In this document: positions 1-9,610 of the stretch, piece after piece | How positions within the stretch are numbered: position 1 is the stretch's first letter | Layout of the letters: each line of letters opens with the position of its first letter | Assembly (NCBI GenBank): GCA_016791115.1 | Contig: JAEUNL010000042.1 | Coordinates: forward strand, 1-41,749 | Length of the DNA: 41,749 nucleotides | Direction: 5' to 3' | Origin: Rhodocyclaceae bacterium | GTDB lineage: Bacteria; Pseudomonadota; Gammaproteobacteria; Burkholderiales; Rhodocyclaceae | The notes under the pieces: generated by a model | Databases searched by the model: none | Told to the model about the DNA's origin: nothing | Seen by the model: the letters and a program-made list of their open reading frames with translations, nothing else | Program-made: the position numbers and the translations under genes

Positions 1-45
1 CTCATAACCCGAAGGTCGAAGGTTCAAATCCTTCCCCCGCAACCA
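1..45 (+). tRNA. tRNA-fMet (CAU), 3' part only
   Basis: The window opens inside the anticodon loop: CTCATAA followed by CCC is the loop and right anticodon stem of bacterial initiator tRNA, with anticodon CAU at 3-5. A standard T arm (GGTTCAAATCC) and an acceptor end finishing in a genome-encoded CCA at 43-45 follow. The 3' half closely matches the enterobacterial initiator tRNA as remembered. The D arm and 5' acceptor strand lie outside the window, so the start is not the real 5' end. Elongator tRNA-Met or tRNA-Ile2 are less likely because of the CCC stem strand. Confidence 0.9.
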
Positions 46-55
46 AGAAATATTG

Positions 56-91
56 AAAAAGGCCAATCACTTAGCGGTGGTTGGCCTTTTT
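56..91 (+). terminator. Rho-independent terminator of the tRNA
   Basis: AAAAAGGCCAA pairs with TTGGCCTTTTT, and TCAC/GTGG extends the stem around a TTAGCG loop. The T-run on the plus strand begins 10-45 bases after the tRNA CCA. Because the stem is A-rich on the left it could also end minus-strand transcription from narL. The stretch 92-178 holds nothing else recognisable. Confidence 0.85.
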
Positions 92-178
92 CGCTGTGGT
101 TCAGCCCCCCGGCTGTACAGGGCAGACGATAACACCCCGGAACTTCCAGATTCCGGGCAAAGAACGGAACGTGAAGCG

Positions 179-856
179 TCAGGGGGCGCCACCCACCGGA
201 CCGAAGCCGTGCTCGACTGCATACACTGCAGCCTGAACTCGACTTGAAAGCTCGAGCTTCTTCAGTATCGATTGAACGTGGATCTTGACGGTACTCTCGG
301 CCAGATCAAGGACTCGCGCGATCTCCTTGTTACTCTGCCCGCGCGCCAGGCACACCAACACATCGCGTTCGCGCTGGCTAAGGCGATCGATCACCGACGC
401 CTCGGGCCTTGCCTGCTCAGTGGCGAGGCTCCTCGTATTGTCTCCAAGCAAGGCGCCCATCAGTCGCGGCGAAATCACGAACTCGCCGCGCGATGCCATA
501 CGAATGGCATCGGTCAAGGTGGCGACTTCGATGTTCTTCAGCAGATAACCTGTAGCACCGGCGCGCAGACATCGCAGCAGGTCATCCGACTCTTCCGACA
601 CGGTCAACATGAGCACGTGGATCGTCGGGTCGCCTTCATGAATCAGCTTGAGGCTCTCCAGTCCGTTGATGCCGGGCATGTGCAGGTCGAGCAGCACTAC
701 GTCGGGCTTGAGCTGCTTGGCGCGCTTGGCACCCTCCAGACCGTCTCCGGCCTCCCCGACAATCTCGAACTCGTCGACCTTCTGAATGAGCGAGCGGACG
801 CCGCTGCGGAACAAGGCATGATCGTCGACCAGGAGGATTCGAATGCGTTCGCTCAT
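179..856 (-). CDS. narL: Nitrate/nitrite response regulator NarL
   Basis: A 225-residue NarL/FixJ-family response regulator, of the usual length. The N-terminal receiver domain (about 5-120) has the acidic pair D11-D12, the phospho-acceptor D57 in VVLLDLHMPG, and a conserved lysine in GYLLKN. The C-terminal LuxR-type helix-turn-helix (about 158-220) has LSQRERDVL and NKEIARVLDLAESTVKIHVQ. Its ATG overlaps the narX stop as ATGA, so the two are translationally coupled. It should be phosphorylated by NarX and control the nar genes immediately upstream. It is the last gene of the minus-strand nar block. The family assignment is safe; the name NarL rests on the domains plus the narX neighbour. Confidence 0.93.
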   Translation of the reverse strand: MSERIRILLVDDHALFRSGVRSLIQKVDEFEIVGEAGDGLEGAKRAKQLKPDVVLLDLHMPGINGLESLKLIHEGDPTIHVLMLTVSEESDDLLRCLRAGATGYLLKNIEVATLTDAIRMASRGEFVISPRLMGALLGDNTRSLATEQARPEASVIDRLSQRERDVLVCLARGQSNKEIARVLDLAESTVKIHVQSILKKLELSSRVQAAVYAVEHGFGPVGGAP

Positions 857-2880
857 CGGGCCGCTATCATACCCACCTTCCGCTTGAGGTAAAGCGTGAG
901 CTGGACGCCTTCCCCCGGTCGCGACCGGATGTCGAGCCGCGCGCCGATACGTGCCGCCCGTTCGCGCATGATGTGCAAACCCACTTGGGCGCCTACACCG
1001 CCGCCCTCGATCGCATCCAGATCGAAGCCTATGCCGTCGTCGCGTATGCGAATCTCCACGCTATCGCGATTGCGCCCTAGCGTGACAAGCACCTGCCTGG
1101 CGTTCGCGTGCTTGCGGATGTTGGAAAGAGCCTCCTGGACGATGTACAGGAGCTGAGTGTCGATCTCGGCATCGAACGACAGGCCGACGCCTTCGACTTC
1201 GTAGCTGATCCCGGCCGGGCACTGGCTGGAAAACTTCGCCACCGCAGCGCCGATGGCCGACTCCAGATCCTGATGGTCGAACCGTACCCGGAAGTGCTGC
1301 AGCAATTCGCGCACGTCCGAATAGCTTTCCTGTACGCCAACCCGAATGAGTTCGACAGCCTCGTTGGCCTCGTCGATTCTCCCCTGTTTGATCGCACCAT
1401 CAACGACCTGCGTCTGCAGGTTCAGATAGGCCAGCCCTTGCGCGAGCGAATCGTGGAGCTCCTGCGCCATCAGGTTCCGTTCCTCCGAGACGGCCATCTC
1501 GCGTTCGCGCGCCTGCAGCCGCACGTGCTCGATCGCCACAGCGAGGTGCTGACCAAGACTCTCGAGCAGAATCCGGTCGCCGGCCGACAAACGCGTCGGC
1601 TGCGCAAAGAAAAGATTGAATAGACCGACCGCTTTCCGATTGTTATTCACCGGGACGGCAAACACGGTCGCAAAACCAGCGCGGGCGCAATGGCCCAAGC
1701 TGTCAGTACCAGATTGTGCGTCGAGCGCGCCGACGATCGCCGCCTCACCGTTGACCGCTTCTCCGCAGAGGCATTCGCCGCACCGCAGCACGGCCTCGCG
1801 ATCGATGAATTCATCGGCGAGTCCGTCCTGCGTGGTGAGGTAGAGGTTGCCGCTACGGCGGTCGAACAGGCGCACCGACGCCGCGGCCGCGCCAAAGGTA
1901 TCCTTCACGCGCGCGAGGAAACCGCGAGAGATGTCCTCGATGCTCCCTGGCGTATGGAGAAAACGGCTGACTTCGTAAAGAACCGCCAGTTCGCGGTTCT
2001 TCTCCTCGAGACGCCGCGTTTCGACCTTCACGCGTTCTTCGAGCGTACCGTACAGCGACTGCAGGTGCGCACCCATTCGATTGAAGCCGCGCGACAGATC
2101 GCCGAACTCATCGCGCGTAAGGACCGGCACCCGAGCCTCGAACTCTTCGTCCTCCATCCGCTGCATGCCACTCTGCAATTCATGCACCGGCCTGATAACC
2201 GCAACGAAGAAAAAACGGATCAGCACGATGGTGCCGAACACCGCCATTGCAATCAGCACCACCTGTGATGTACGGAGGATGGCCGTATTGCGGGCATAGC
2301 TGCCCTCCATGCTGCCGACCATCTTGTCCACTTCGGCAACGAAGCCGCCCGTCGTGGCTTGCAGGTCGACGAGCAGCGCTTCGGACTCCGCCGAGTCGCT
2401 GACCATGATCCTGCGCGCCAGCGGCAGCACGTGCGCGTTCCAGCGCCTGTCCGCCGCTTCGACGGCTTCCGGAATCCCTCGGTCGCGCGGGATGAACAAC
2501 GGTCGCTGGGGATCGCCGGTACGCAGGCCCGCTTGGATAGCCGCCACCGCAGCCAGCTCGCGGTCTATCTCCTCGATGGACATGCGCCTTGCCTCAGGCT
2601 CATCGGGCAGGCGCGCAAGGTCGTGAGCAATATGCCAGGAACGCATGCGCAGGCTCCCGGCGTCGTTGATCGCCGCCGCCACACCTTCGAGCCTCCACGA
2701 GATGTACAGCGTCGTACCGATCGCGATCAGCGCACAGCAGAAGAAAGCGACCAGTATTCCGATGATGCGGGTCGATATCTTGCTGCCGAAGAAGCGATCG
2801 ACCCAGGCAGCGCCCGGTCCTGCAATTGAGGCATCGGCGACTTTCCGCAAATCAGACCCGCGTTCGGCTATCGTCTCCAC
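853..2880 (-). CDS. narX: Nitrate/nitrite sensor histidine kinase NarX
   Basis: A 675-residue membrane sensor kinase. Order seen: cytoplasmic N-terminus; TM1 about 38-60; a periplasmic sensor domain with the P-box-like NDAGSLRMRSWHIA at 72-85, where nitrate binds in this family; TM2 about 205-228; HAMP with a coiled linker (229-300); a GAF-like module with a cysteine cluster (C367, C370, C372, C398); then a HisKA_3 domain with H476 in QELHDSLAQGL. It ends in an HATPase domain (EALSNIRKHA, DDGIGFD, VGLHIMRERA). The start is GTG at 2878-2880, with AAGGAG about 11 bases upstream. It lies 83 bp after narI, separated by a hairpin, and overlaps narL. Its partner is NarL. Confidence 0.93.
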   Translation of the reverse strand: METIAERGSDLRKVADASIAGPGAAWVDRFFGSKISTRIIGILVAFFCCALIAIGTTLYISWRLEGVAAAINDAGSLRMRSWHIAHDLARLPDEPEARRMSIEEIDRELAAVAAIQAGLRTGDPQRPLFIPRDRGIPEAVEAADRRWNAHVLPLARRIMVSDSAESEALLVDLQATTGGFVAEVDKMVGSMEGSYARNTAILRTSQVVLIAMAVFGTIVLIRFFFVAVIRPVHELQSGMQRMEDEEFEARVPVLTRDEFGDLSRGFNRMGAHLQSLYGTLEERVKVETRRLEEKNRELAVLYEVSRFLHTPGSIEDISRGFLARVKDTFGAAAASVRLFDRRSGNLYLTTQDGLADEFIDREAVLRCGECLCGEAVNGEAAIVGALDAQSGTDSLGHCARAGFATVFAVPVNNNRKAVGLFNLFFAQPTRLSAGDRILLESLGQHLAVAIEHVRLQAREREMAVSEERNLMAQELHDSLAQGLAYLNLQTQVVDGAIKQGRIDEANEAVELIRVGVQESYSDVRELLQHFRVRFDHQDLESAIGAAVAKFSSQCPAGISYEVEGVGLSFDAEIDTQLLYIVQEALSNIRKHANARQVLVTLGRNRDSVEIRIRDDGIGFDLDAIEGGGVGAQVGLHIMRERAARIGARLDIRSRPGEGVQLTLYLKRKVGMIAAR

Positions 2881-2919
2881 TGTCCGACTTCACTCCTTGC
2901 CGGCATTGGCCGGCCAATC

Positions 2920-2950
2920 GGCGGCACGCGGGATTGCCCCGCGCGCCGCC
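2920..2950 (-). promoter_or_regulatory. Intercistronic hairpin between narI and narX
   Basis: GGCGGC-A-CGCGGG pairs with CCCGCG-C-GCCGCC around an ATTGC loop, a nearly perfect GC-rich stem. No U-run follows, so it is more likely a processing/stability element or weak attenuator than a full terminator. A perfect 12-bp palindrome TTGGCCGGCCAA lies next to it at 2906-2917. It may set different levels of the reductase and narXL transcripts. Confidence 0.5.
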
Positions 2951-2963
2951 CAGGCAGTCCGGG

Positions 2964-3656
2964 TCAGGCCAGCCGCCGCTTGGTGCGCACCACCTGATAG
3001 CTGCGCATAAGATACCCGAAGGGTGCGCTCAATACATGGACCAGACGGGTGAATGGAAACAGAAGGAACACCGTCATGCCGAAAAACAGGTGAGCGCGGA
3101 ATACGGGGTCGACATTATCCAACAGAGCGGGCTCGGGTTGCAGTGTCAGGATGCTCTTGACCCAGTCGGACAGTGCCAGCATCACGGCGGGATCGCCGTG
3201 GTTGGCGTGACCGATTGAAACAGGAATGGTTGCCAGCCCCAACAGCAGCGTCAACATCAGCCAGGTCAGAATGAACTTGTCCATGCGCCGGCCCGTGACG
3301 GCGATACGGCGGTTGAACATGCGTCGCATCCACAGCATCACGCCGCCGAGCAGGCACATCGTACCGAATACGGCACCTGCGATGATGGCGACCCATTGGT
3401 GCTGCATGTCCGATATGCCGAGCGCGAGCCACAGACCGTGGGGCAGCACGAGACCGGCAAAGTGGCCGAGAAAGATCGACAGGATGCCGACGTGGAAGAA
3501 GTTGCTTGCCAGCACCATGTTGGCCTTCGAGAGGAGCTGCGTGGAGTCCGTCTTCCACGTGTATTGCGCGTGGTCGAAGCGCAGCCAGCTTCCGATGATG
3601 AACACGGTCAGTGCGATGTAGGGATAAACCCCGAACACGATCGTCTTGATATTCAT
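2964..3656 (-). CDS. narI: Respiratory nitrate reductase gamma subunit NarI (cytochrome b)
   Basis: A 230-residue membrane protein with five hydrophobic segments. It is the dihaem cytochrome b that takes electrons from quinol and passes them to NarH. The haem-ligand histidines expected from the E. coli protein are all present: H55 (FFHVGI), H65 (GHFAG), H189 (RAHLFFG) and H207 (RLVHVL). The open frame extends further upstream, but the start at ATG 3654-3656 is chosen because of a GGAAG ribosome site just before it, the family start MNIKT, and because a longer form would run into narJ. It is 26 bp after narJ. Confidence 0.95.
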   Translation of the reverse strand: MNIKTIVFGVYPYIALTVFIIGSWLRFDHAQYTWKTDSTQLLSKANMVLASNFFHVGILSIFLGHFAGLVLPHGLWLALGISDMQHQWVAIIAGAVFGTMCLLGGVMLWMRRMFNRRIAVTGRRMDKFILTWLMLTLLLGLATIPVSIGHANHGDPAVMLALSDWVKSILTLQPEPALLDNVDPVFRAHLFFGMTVFLLFPFTRLVHVLSAPFGYLMRSYQVVRTKRRLA

Positions 3657-3682
3657 GGTCTTGCTTCCTTTGAAGTCGAGTC

Positions 3683-4228
3683 TCAGGCGGCGAGCCTGGT
3701 GAGCGAGGCGTGGTTCTCGACGATGCGAACGAGCGGCGCATAGGCGCTGCCGGACTTCTCGAGATTGTCCGCGAGCACCGTGAGAACCTTGCGGATTTCG
3801 CACAGGAACACGCTGGCCTCCTCGAGTGAAAGCGCCGATGCGAATTCGAGCATGACTGGCAGATAATCGGGAAGCTCGCGCTCGTCGACCACCAGGCCGT
3901 GGCTGCGGTAAAACTCGCTGAGGTCGATCAGCGCCGGGCCGCGCGTCTTTTCCTCGCCGAAGAGATGGTGCGTCAGGTGCAGGCTGTGTTCAGCGGTCAT
4001 GTCGAACTCGCGCACATAGTCTCCCTGCAACTCGAGCGCATCGCGCCCGGCGATGCATTCGATGAACCTGGCAACGGTTGCACGCTCGATATTGTCCAGA
4101 ATCTCCGACTCGTCCGCGGCGGCGACGAGGCCTGCGGCCCCCGTCTCGCCCAGCGCGGCACGCAGTTCGGCGAGAAAGTCGTCGTCCGGGTAATCGAGCA
4201 GGGTGGCGATCAGTTTGAACACTTTCAT
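3683..4228 (-). CDS. narJ: Nitrate reductase molybdenum cofactor assembly chaperone NarJ
   Basis: A 181-residue soluble chaperone of the NarJ/TorD family. It binds the NarG N-terminus and is needed for molybdenum cofactor insertion before membrane attachment. Family signs are the opening FKLIATLLDYPDDDF, the FDMTAEHSLHLTHHLFGE block (about 75-92) and YLPVMLEFAS (about 122-131). It is shorter than the roughly 230 residues of the E. coli protein, lacking C-terminal length, but otherwise looks intact. It sits 11 bp after narH in the canonical GHJI order. Confidence 0.93.
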   Translation of the reverse strand: MKVFKLIATLLDYPDDDFLAELRAALGETGAAGLVAAADESEILDNIERATVARFIECIAGRDALELQGDYVREFDMTAEHSLHLTHHLFGEEKTRGPALIDLSEFYRSHGLVVDERELPDYLPVMLEFASALSLEEASVFLCEIRKVLTVLADNLEKSGSAYAPLVRIVENHASLTRLAA

Positions 4229-4239
4229 GTCGATTCTCC

Positions 4240-5790
4240 TCAGCGGTCGTCTTCGGCCAGCGGCGCGGGCTCACGCGGCTCCATGGATTCGGTGCGGCGC
4301 TCCGGGAACAGCGCAAATGTGCCGTAACCCTTCGAGGCGTCGGCGCCGAACGAGAAGCCGTTCTGCCCCTGGAAGCCGTGGTAGTCGTCGAGCCGGATCT
4401 CCTCGTGGGACGTCGGGATCACGAAGCGGTCTTCGTAGTTCGCGATGGCAAGGTAGCGATACATCTCCTTCGCCATGTCCTCGGTCATGCCGACCGCATC
4501 GAGCGCGCGGGTGTCCGCCTTGCCTTCGACGTGAACCGAACGCTGGTACGAACGCATTGCGATCATCCGGTTGAGCGCGGAAACGATGTACTCCTCCTTG
4601 CCTGCGGTAAGCAGGTTGGCGAGGTACTTCACCGGCAGACGCATCGCGTCGGCCTTCGGGATCACGCCGTCGGCTTCCGTCGGCAGCTTCTTCTGGTCGA
4701 TCTGCGACTGCACCGGCGAAAGCGGCGGCACGTACCAGATCATCGGCAGCGTGCGGAACTCCGGGTGCAGCGGGAAGGCGATCTTCCACTGCACGGCCAT
4801 CTTGTAGATCGGCGACTTCTGCGCCGCCTCGATCCAGTGCTCGGGCACCCCGTCCTTTTTCGCCTGCTCGATTATCTTGGGATCGTACGGATCGACGAAC
4901 AGATCGAGATGCGCCTTGTACAGATCCTGATCGTTGTCCACGCTCGCAGCGTCAAGCAGCTTGTCGGCGTCATAGAGAATGATGCCGTTGTAACGGATGC
5001 GGCCGACACAGGACTCCGAGCACACCGTCGGCATGCCGGACTCGACACGCGGGTAGCAACCGATGCACTTCTCGGCTTTTCCCGATTCCCAGTTGTAGAA
5101 CACCTTCTTGTACGGGCAGCCCGAAATGCACATGCGCCAACCACGGCAACGGTCCTGGTCGGCCAGCACGATGCCGTCCTCTTCACGCTTGTACATCGCA
5201 CCCGACGGGCAGGAAGCCACGCACGCCGGGTTGATGCAGTGGTTGCAGATGCGCGGCAGGTACATGTGGAAGGTGTTCTCGAACTGCTTGAACATCTCCT
5301 TCTCCATGTTGGAGAAGTTGCGATCCTGTGAGCGCTTGTGGAACTCGCCGGCGAGGTCGTCCTCCCAGTTCGGACCCCAGGTGATTTTGTCCATCTTCTC
5401 GCCGGTGATCTGCGACACCGGACGCGCGGTTGGCGCCGCCTCGGACAGCGGAGCGTTCTGCAGGCGCGCGTAGTCGTAGGTGAAGGGCTCGTAGTAGTCG
5501 TCGATCTGCGGCAGGTTGGGGTTGGCGAAGATCTGCACGATCTTCTTCACCTTGCCCCCGGCGTTGAGCTCGAGCTTGCCGTTGATCTTCTTCCAGCCGC
5601 CCTTCCACTTGTCCTGGTTCTCCCAGTCCTTGGGGTAGCCGACGCCGGGCTTCGACTCGACGTTGTTGAACCAGGCGTATTCCACGCCCTTGCGGTTGGA
5701 CCACACGTTCTTGCAGGTCACCGAGCAAGTGTGGCAGCCGATGCACTTGTCGAGGTTGAACACCATCGCGAATTGAGCGCGAATTTTCAT
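4240..5790 (-). CDS. narH: Respiratory nitrate reductase beta subunit NarH
   Basis: A 516-residue iron-sulfur electron-transfer subunit linking NarI haems to NarG. The N-terminal ferredoxin motif CIGCHTCSVTC gives C16, C19, C22 and C26. A second group (CNHCINPACVASCP) and the CRGWRMCISGCP group follow; a tryptophan replaces one cysteine there, the hallmark of the [3Fe-4S] centre in NarH. CIGCYPR and CSESC complete the set. The open frame continues 180 codons upstream, but that part is the antisense of narG; ATG 5788-5790 starts the family-typical MKIRAQFAMV. It lies 32 bp after narG. Confidence 0.96.
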   Translation of the reverse strand: MKIRAQFAMVFNLDKCIGCHTCSVTCKNVWSNRKGVEYAWFNNVESKPGVGYPKDWENQDKWKGGWKKINGKLELNAGGKVKKIVQIFANPNLPQIDDYYEPFTYDYARLQNAPLSEAAPTARPVSQITGEKMDKITWGPNWEDDLAGEFHKRSQDRNFSNMEKEMFKQFENTFHMYLPRICNHCINPACVASCPSGAMYKREEDGIVLADQDRCRGWRMCISGCPYKKVFYNWESGKAEKCIGCYPRVESGMPTVCSESCVGRIRYNGIILYDADKLLDAASVDNDQDLYKAHLDLFVDPYDPKIIEQAKKDGVPEHWIEAAQKSPIYKMAVQWKIAFPLHPEFRTLPMIWYVPPLSPVQSQIDQKKLPTEADGVIPKADAMRLPVKYLANLLTAGKEEYIVSALNRMIAMRSYQRSVHVEGKADTRALDAVGMTEDMAKEMYRYLAIANYEDRFVIPTSHEEIRLDDYHGFQGQNGFSFGADASKGYGTFALFPERRTESMEPREPAPLAEDDR

Positions 5791-5822
5791 TTCTATCTCC
5801 TGAATTGCGTTTCCGTTCGCGA

Positions 5823-8800
5823 TTACTTCTTGCCGATGCCCTTGGGGTTGCGCTGAGCTTCGCGCTCCGGCGTCAGCGGACGTTCGAGCCAGTCGATATC
5901 CTGATCCGCGACCTTGTGCAAAACCACTTGTTCGTCTCGGTTGCAGCCAACCGTGCCGTAATAGTTGAAGCCGTAGGCGAGCTGGGCATAGCCGCCGACC
6001 ATGTTGGTCGGCTTGACCACAACGCGGGTGACCGAATTGAGGATGCCACCGCGCTTGCCGGACGAGGGCGAGCCGGGAACGTTCACGTTCTTCTCTTGCG
6101 CGTGATACATCAGCGCCATGCCGCGGGGCACGCGCTGCGAGACGACAGCGCGTGCCATGGTGGCGCCATTGGCGTTGATTGCCTCGACCCAGTCGTTGTC
6201 CTCGATGCCCACCGACTTGGCGTCGTCCTCCGACACCCAGACGTAGGGGCCACCGCGGAACAGCGTCAGCATGCGCAGGTTGTCCTGGTAGCTGGAGTGG
6301 ATACCCCACTTCGAGTGCGGCGTGATCCACGACAGCGTCAGGTGCGGCTTCTTCTTCACCGAGTCGGGTATGACCTCGTGGGCCTTAAGGTCGACCGGCG
6401 GCTTGAAGGTGCAGAAGCCTTCGCCGAAGTCGAGGAACCACTCGTGATCCTGGTAGAAGTGCGCGCGGCCGGTGAGCGTGCGGAACGGGATATGCTCATG
6501 GATGTTGGTGTAGCCGGCGGTGTAGCTGACCGTCTCGGACTCGATGCCCGACCAGGTCGGCGCGGTGATGATCTTGCGCGGCTGGGCGACAATGTCGCGG
6601 AATGTGATCTTGTCCTCGTGGCGGCCGGCGTAGAGGTGGTGATGGTCGATGCCGGTTTTCTTGGACAGCGCGCTCCACGACTTGTGCGCCACCTCGCCGT
6701 TGGTCTCGGGCGCCAGGCGCATCACCGAGTCACACACCGCGATATCCTCCTCCAGCGAGGGCATGCCGAAGGACACGCCGGGCTCGCTGACGGTGCGGTT
6801 GAGCGAGGCCAGTTCCTTGTACTCCTGCTCGGTGTTCCAGTCGATGCCCTTGACGTTGTTGCCGAGCTTGGTCAGCAAGGGGCCGAGTGCGATGTATTTG
6901 TTGTACGTCTGGCCGAAATCGCGTTCGACGACCTTGAGGATGGACATGGTCTTGCCCGGGATCGGCTCGCACTCGCCCTTCTTCCAGTCCTTGACCTCAC
7001 CCAGGGGCTGGGCCAGTTCCTGTGCCGAGTCGTGCTGCATGGGCAGCGCCACCAGGTCCTTGCGCGTCCCCAGGTGCTTGGCGGCGAGGCCGGAGAATGC
7101 CTTGGCCAGCCGCTTGAAGATCTGCCAGTCGGACTTGGATTCCCAGCCCGGGGTGACGGCTTCGCCCAGCGGGTGGACAAATGGATGCATGTCGGTGGTG
7201 TTGAGATCGTTCTTCTCGTACCAAGTCGCCGTCGGCAGGATGATGTCCGAATAGGCACCGGTCGAGTTGAGGCGGAAGTTGATATCCACCATCAGGTCGA
7301 GCTTGCCGGTCGGGCCTTCCTCGTGCCATTTCACTTCCTTGCAGTTCTTGCCCGCGCCGCCTTCCTGCATGACGCCGTTCTGGGCACCGAGCAGGTGCTT
7401 GAGGAAGTATTCATGGCCCTTGGCAGAGGTACCGATGAGGTTGGAACGCCAGACGATCAGGTTGCGCGGCCAGTTGACCGGGTTGTCCGGGTCGGCGAAG
7501 GCGACATCGAGCTTGTTGGCCTTGAGCTGTTCGACCACATACCTGGAGATGCCGGCTTCGTCGGTGGCGCCGGCCTTCTCGGCTTCGGCCACAAGATCCA
7601 GCGGATTGCGGTTGAAGTGGGGGGCGGACGGCAGCCAGCCCATGCGGGTAGCCTTGACGTTGTAGTCGGCCAGCGTGTCGCCCTTGTTGCGGTTGCGGCC
7701 GGCCGGCGAAAGCAGCGCGTCGGCATCGACCGTCTCGTAGCGCCACTGGTCGGTGTGGAAGTACCAGTAGGACGTGGAGTTCTGCTGGCGCGGCGGCCGG
7801 TTCCAGTCGCCGGCGAAGGCGATCGGGGCCCAGCCGGCCTGCGGCCGCAGCTTCTCCTGACCCACGTAGTGAGCCCAGCCACCGCCGGTCTGTCCCACAC
7901 AGCCGCACATGTGCAGCAGGTTCATGATCGAACGGTAGGACAGATCGTTGTGGTACCAGTGGTTGATCGCCGCACCCATGATGACCATGGACTTGCCCTT
8001 GGTCTTCGAGGCGTTGTCGGCGAACTCGCGGCCGGTACGCTCGATGTCGGCCGCCTTGACGCCGGTGACCTTCGCGGCCCAAGCAGGCGTATAGGCGACC
8101 TTGGCGTCGTCGTAAGATTTGGCGACGTTGCCGCCCCCGAGTCCGCGGTCGATGCCGTACTGCGCAACCTGCAGGTCGAACACCGATGCGACGAAGGCAT
8201 CTTCGCCGGACGCCAGCTTCAGCTTGCGCACCGGTACGTTGCGATAGAGGAGTTCCGCCTCGCCCGGGGTGAAGTGGGGGAAACCCACGGAAGCGACTTC
8301 GTCGCGCTGCTCGATGCAGCTCAGCTCAGCCTGGATCTCGGCCTGGCCGGCGCCCGCCCTCTCGAGCAGATTCCATTTGCCGTCCTCGCCCCAGCGAAAG
8401 CCGATGGAGCCGTTGGGGGCCACGAAGCTCTTGGTCTTGCTGTCGAAGACCACGGTCTTCCAGTCCGGATTGTTGCTTTCGCCGAGATTGCCAACGAAAT
8501 CGCTGGCGCGCAGGTTCCGGTCGGTGACATATCCCTCGCCGTGCTTGCGCAGCAGGACCTGCATCGGCATGTCGGTGTACTTGCGCGCGTATTCCTGGAA
8601 GTACGGATCCTGCCGGTTGATGTGGAATTCCTTCAGTGCCACGTGGCCCATGGCCAAAAAGGCGGCGGCGTCGGTGCCCTGCTTGACCGGCATCCACAGA
8701 TCGGCGAATTTCACGTATTCCGCATAATCCGGCGCCATCGACACGACCTTGGTGCCCTTGTAGCGCACTTCTGTGGCGAAGTGGGCATCGGGCGTGCGCG

Positions 8801-9575
8801 TCATCGGCAGGTTGGCGCCGGTGATGATCAGGTAGGTCGAGTTGTACCAGTCGGCAGCCTCGGGAACGTCGGTCTGCTCACCCCAGGTCTGCGGCGAGGC
8901 AGCCGGCAGGTCGCAATACCAGTCGTAGAAGGAGCCGCAGGGCGCGCCGATAAGCGACAGATAGCGCGAGCCGGCGGCGTAGGAAATCATCGACATCGCC
9001 GGGATCGGCGAGAAGCCGTAAATGCGGTCAGGGCCCCACTTCTTGATCGTGTAGACGTTGGCCGCAGCGATGATCTCTGTCACTTCGTCCCAACTGGTGC
9101 GCACGAAGCCTCCAAGGCCGCGCACGCCGACGTACTTGAGGCGCTTCGCTTCGTCTGCCTGGATCGCGCTCCAAGCCTCGACCGGATCCTTGCCCGACTT
9201 GCGCTCGGCGCGGTAGAGGTCGAGCAGGCGTGCGCGGATCATCGGATGCTTGATCCGGTGCGGCGAGTAGAGGTACCAGGAATACGACGCGCCGCGCTGG
9301 CAACCTCGCGGCTCGTGGTTGGGCAGATCGTCGCGAGTACGCGGATAGTCGGTCTGCTGCATCTCGAATGCGACCAGACCATTCTTGACGAAGATCTTCC
9401 ATGAGCAGCCGCCGGTGCAGTTCACGCCGTGCGTCGAGCGCACGACTTTGTCATGACGCCAGCGGTTGCGGTAGGCATCCTCCCAGCTGCGGTCTTCGTT
9501 CGTGACGACGCCGTGACCGTTCGAAAACGAGTCCTGCGCTTTGAAGAACTTCAGTCGATCCAGAAAGTGACTCAC
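5823..9575 (-). CDS. narG: Respiratory nitrate reductase alpha subunit NarG
   Basis: The 1250-residue catalytic subunit, reducing nitrate to nitrite at a bis-MGD molybdenum centre on the cytoplasmic face. The FS0 cluster ligands H49, C53, C57 and C92 occupy the same numbers as in the E. coli enzyme, and the molybdenum-binding aspartate is D222 in YCDLPAASPQTWGEQTD. No twin-arginine signal is seen, as expected for a cytoplasmic NarG. The start is GTG (9573-9575) with AAGGAG six bases upstream. It lies 35 bp after narK2 and is full length with no frameshift. Confidence 0.97.
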   Translation of the reverse strand: MSHFLDRLKFFKAQDSFSNGHGVVTNEDRSWEDAYRNRWRHDKVVRSTHGVNCTGGCSWKIFVKNGLVAFEMQQTDYPRTRDDLPNHEPRGCQRGASYSWYLYSPHRIKHPMIRARLLDLYRAERKSGKDPVEAWSAIQADEAKRLKYVGVRGLGGFVRTSWDEVTEIIAAANVYTIKKWGPDRIYGFSPIPAMSMISYAAGSRYLSLIGAPCGSFYDWYCDLPAASPQTWGEQTDVPEAADWYNSTYLIITGANLPMTRTPDAHFATEVRYKGTKVVSMAPDYAEYVKFADLWMPVKQGTDAAAFLAMGHVALKEFHINRQDPYFQEYARKYTDMPMQVLLRKHGEGYVTDRNLRASDFVGNLGESNNPDWKTVVFDSKTKSFVAPNGSIGFRWGEDGKWNLLERAGAGQAEIQAELSCIEQRDEVASVGFPHFTPGEAELLYRNVPVRKLKLASGEDAFVASVFDLQVAQYGIDRGLGGGNVAKSYDDAKVAYTPAWAAKVTGVKAADIERTGREFADNASKTKGKSMVIMGAAINHWYHNDLSYRSIMNLLHMCGCVGQTGGGWAHYVGQEKLRPQAGWAPIAFAGDWNRPPRQQNSTSYWYFHTDQWRYETVDADALLSPAGRNRNKGDTLADYNVKATRMGWLPSAPHFNRNPLDLVAEAEKAGATDEAGISRYVVEQLKANKLDVAFADPDNPVNWPRNLIVWRSNLIGTSAKGHEYFLKHLLGAQNGVMQEGGAGKNCKEVKWHEEGPTGKLDLMVDINFRLNSTGAYSDIILPTATWYEKNDLNTTDMHPFVHPLGEAVTPGWESKSDWQIFKRLAKAFSGLAAKHLGTRKDLVALPMQHDSAQELAQPLGEVKDWKKGECEPIPGKTMSILKVVERDFGQTYNKYIALGPLLTKLGNNVKGIDWNTEQEYKELASLNRTVSEPGVSFGMPSLEEDIAVCDSVMRLAPETNGEVAHKSWSALSKKTGIDHHHLYAGRHEDKITFRDIVAQPRKIITAPTWSGIESETVSYTAGYTNIHEHIPFRTLTGRAHFYQDHEWFLDFGEGFCTFKPPVDLKAHEVIPDSVKKKPHLTLSWITPHSKWGIHSSYQDNLRMLTLFRGGPYVWVSEDDAKSVGIEDNDWVEAINANGATMARAVVSQRVPRGMALMYHAQEKNVNVPGSPSSGKRGGILNSVTRVVVKPTNMVGGYAQLAYGFNYYGTVGCNRDEQVVLHKVADQDIDWLERPLTPEREAQRNPKGIGKK

Positions 9576-9610
9576 GTGTTGCTCCTTCTAACTTGCAGGG
9601 GAGTGATGGC

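Noticed and set aside
5805..9404. Long plus-strand open frame of 1199 codons opposite narG
   Set aside because: It is the antisense of narG, produced by high GC and codon bias; its translation has no domain structure.
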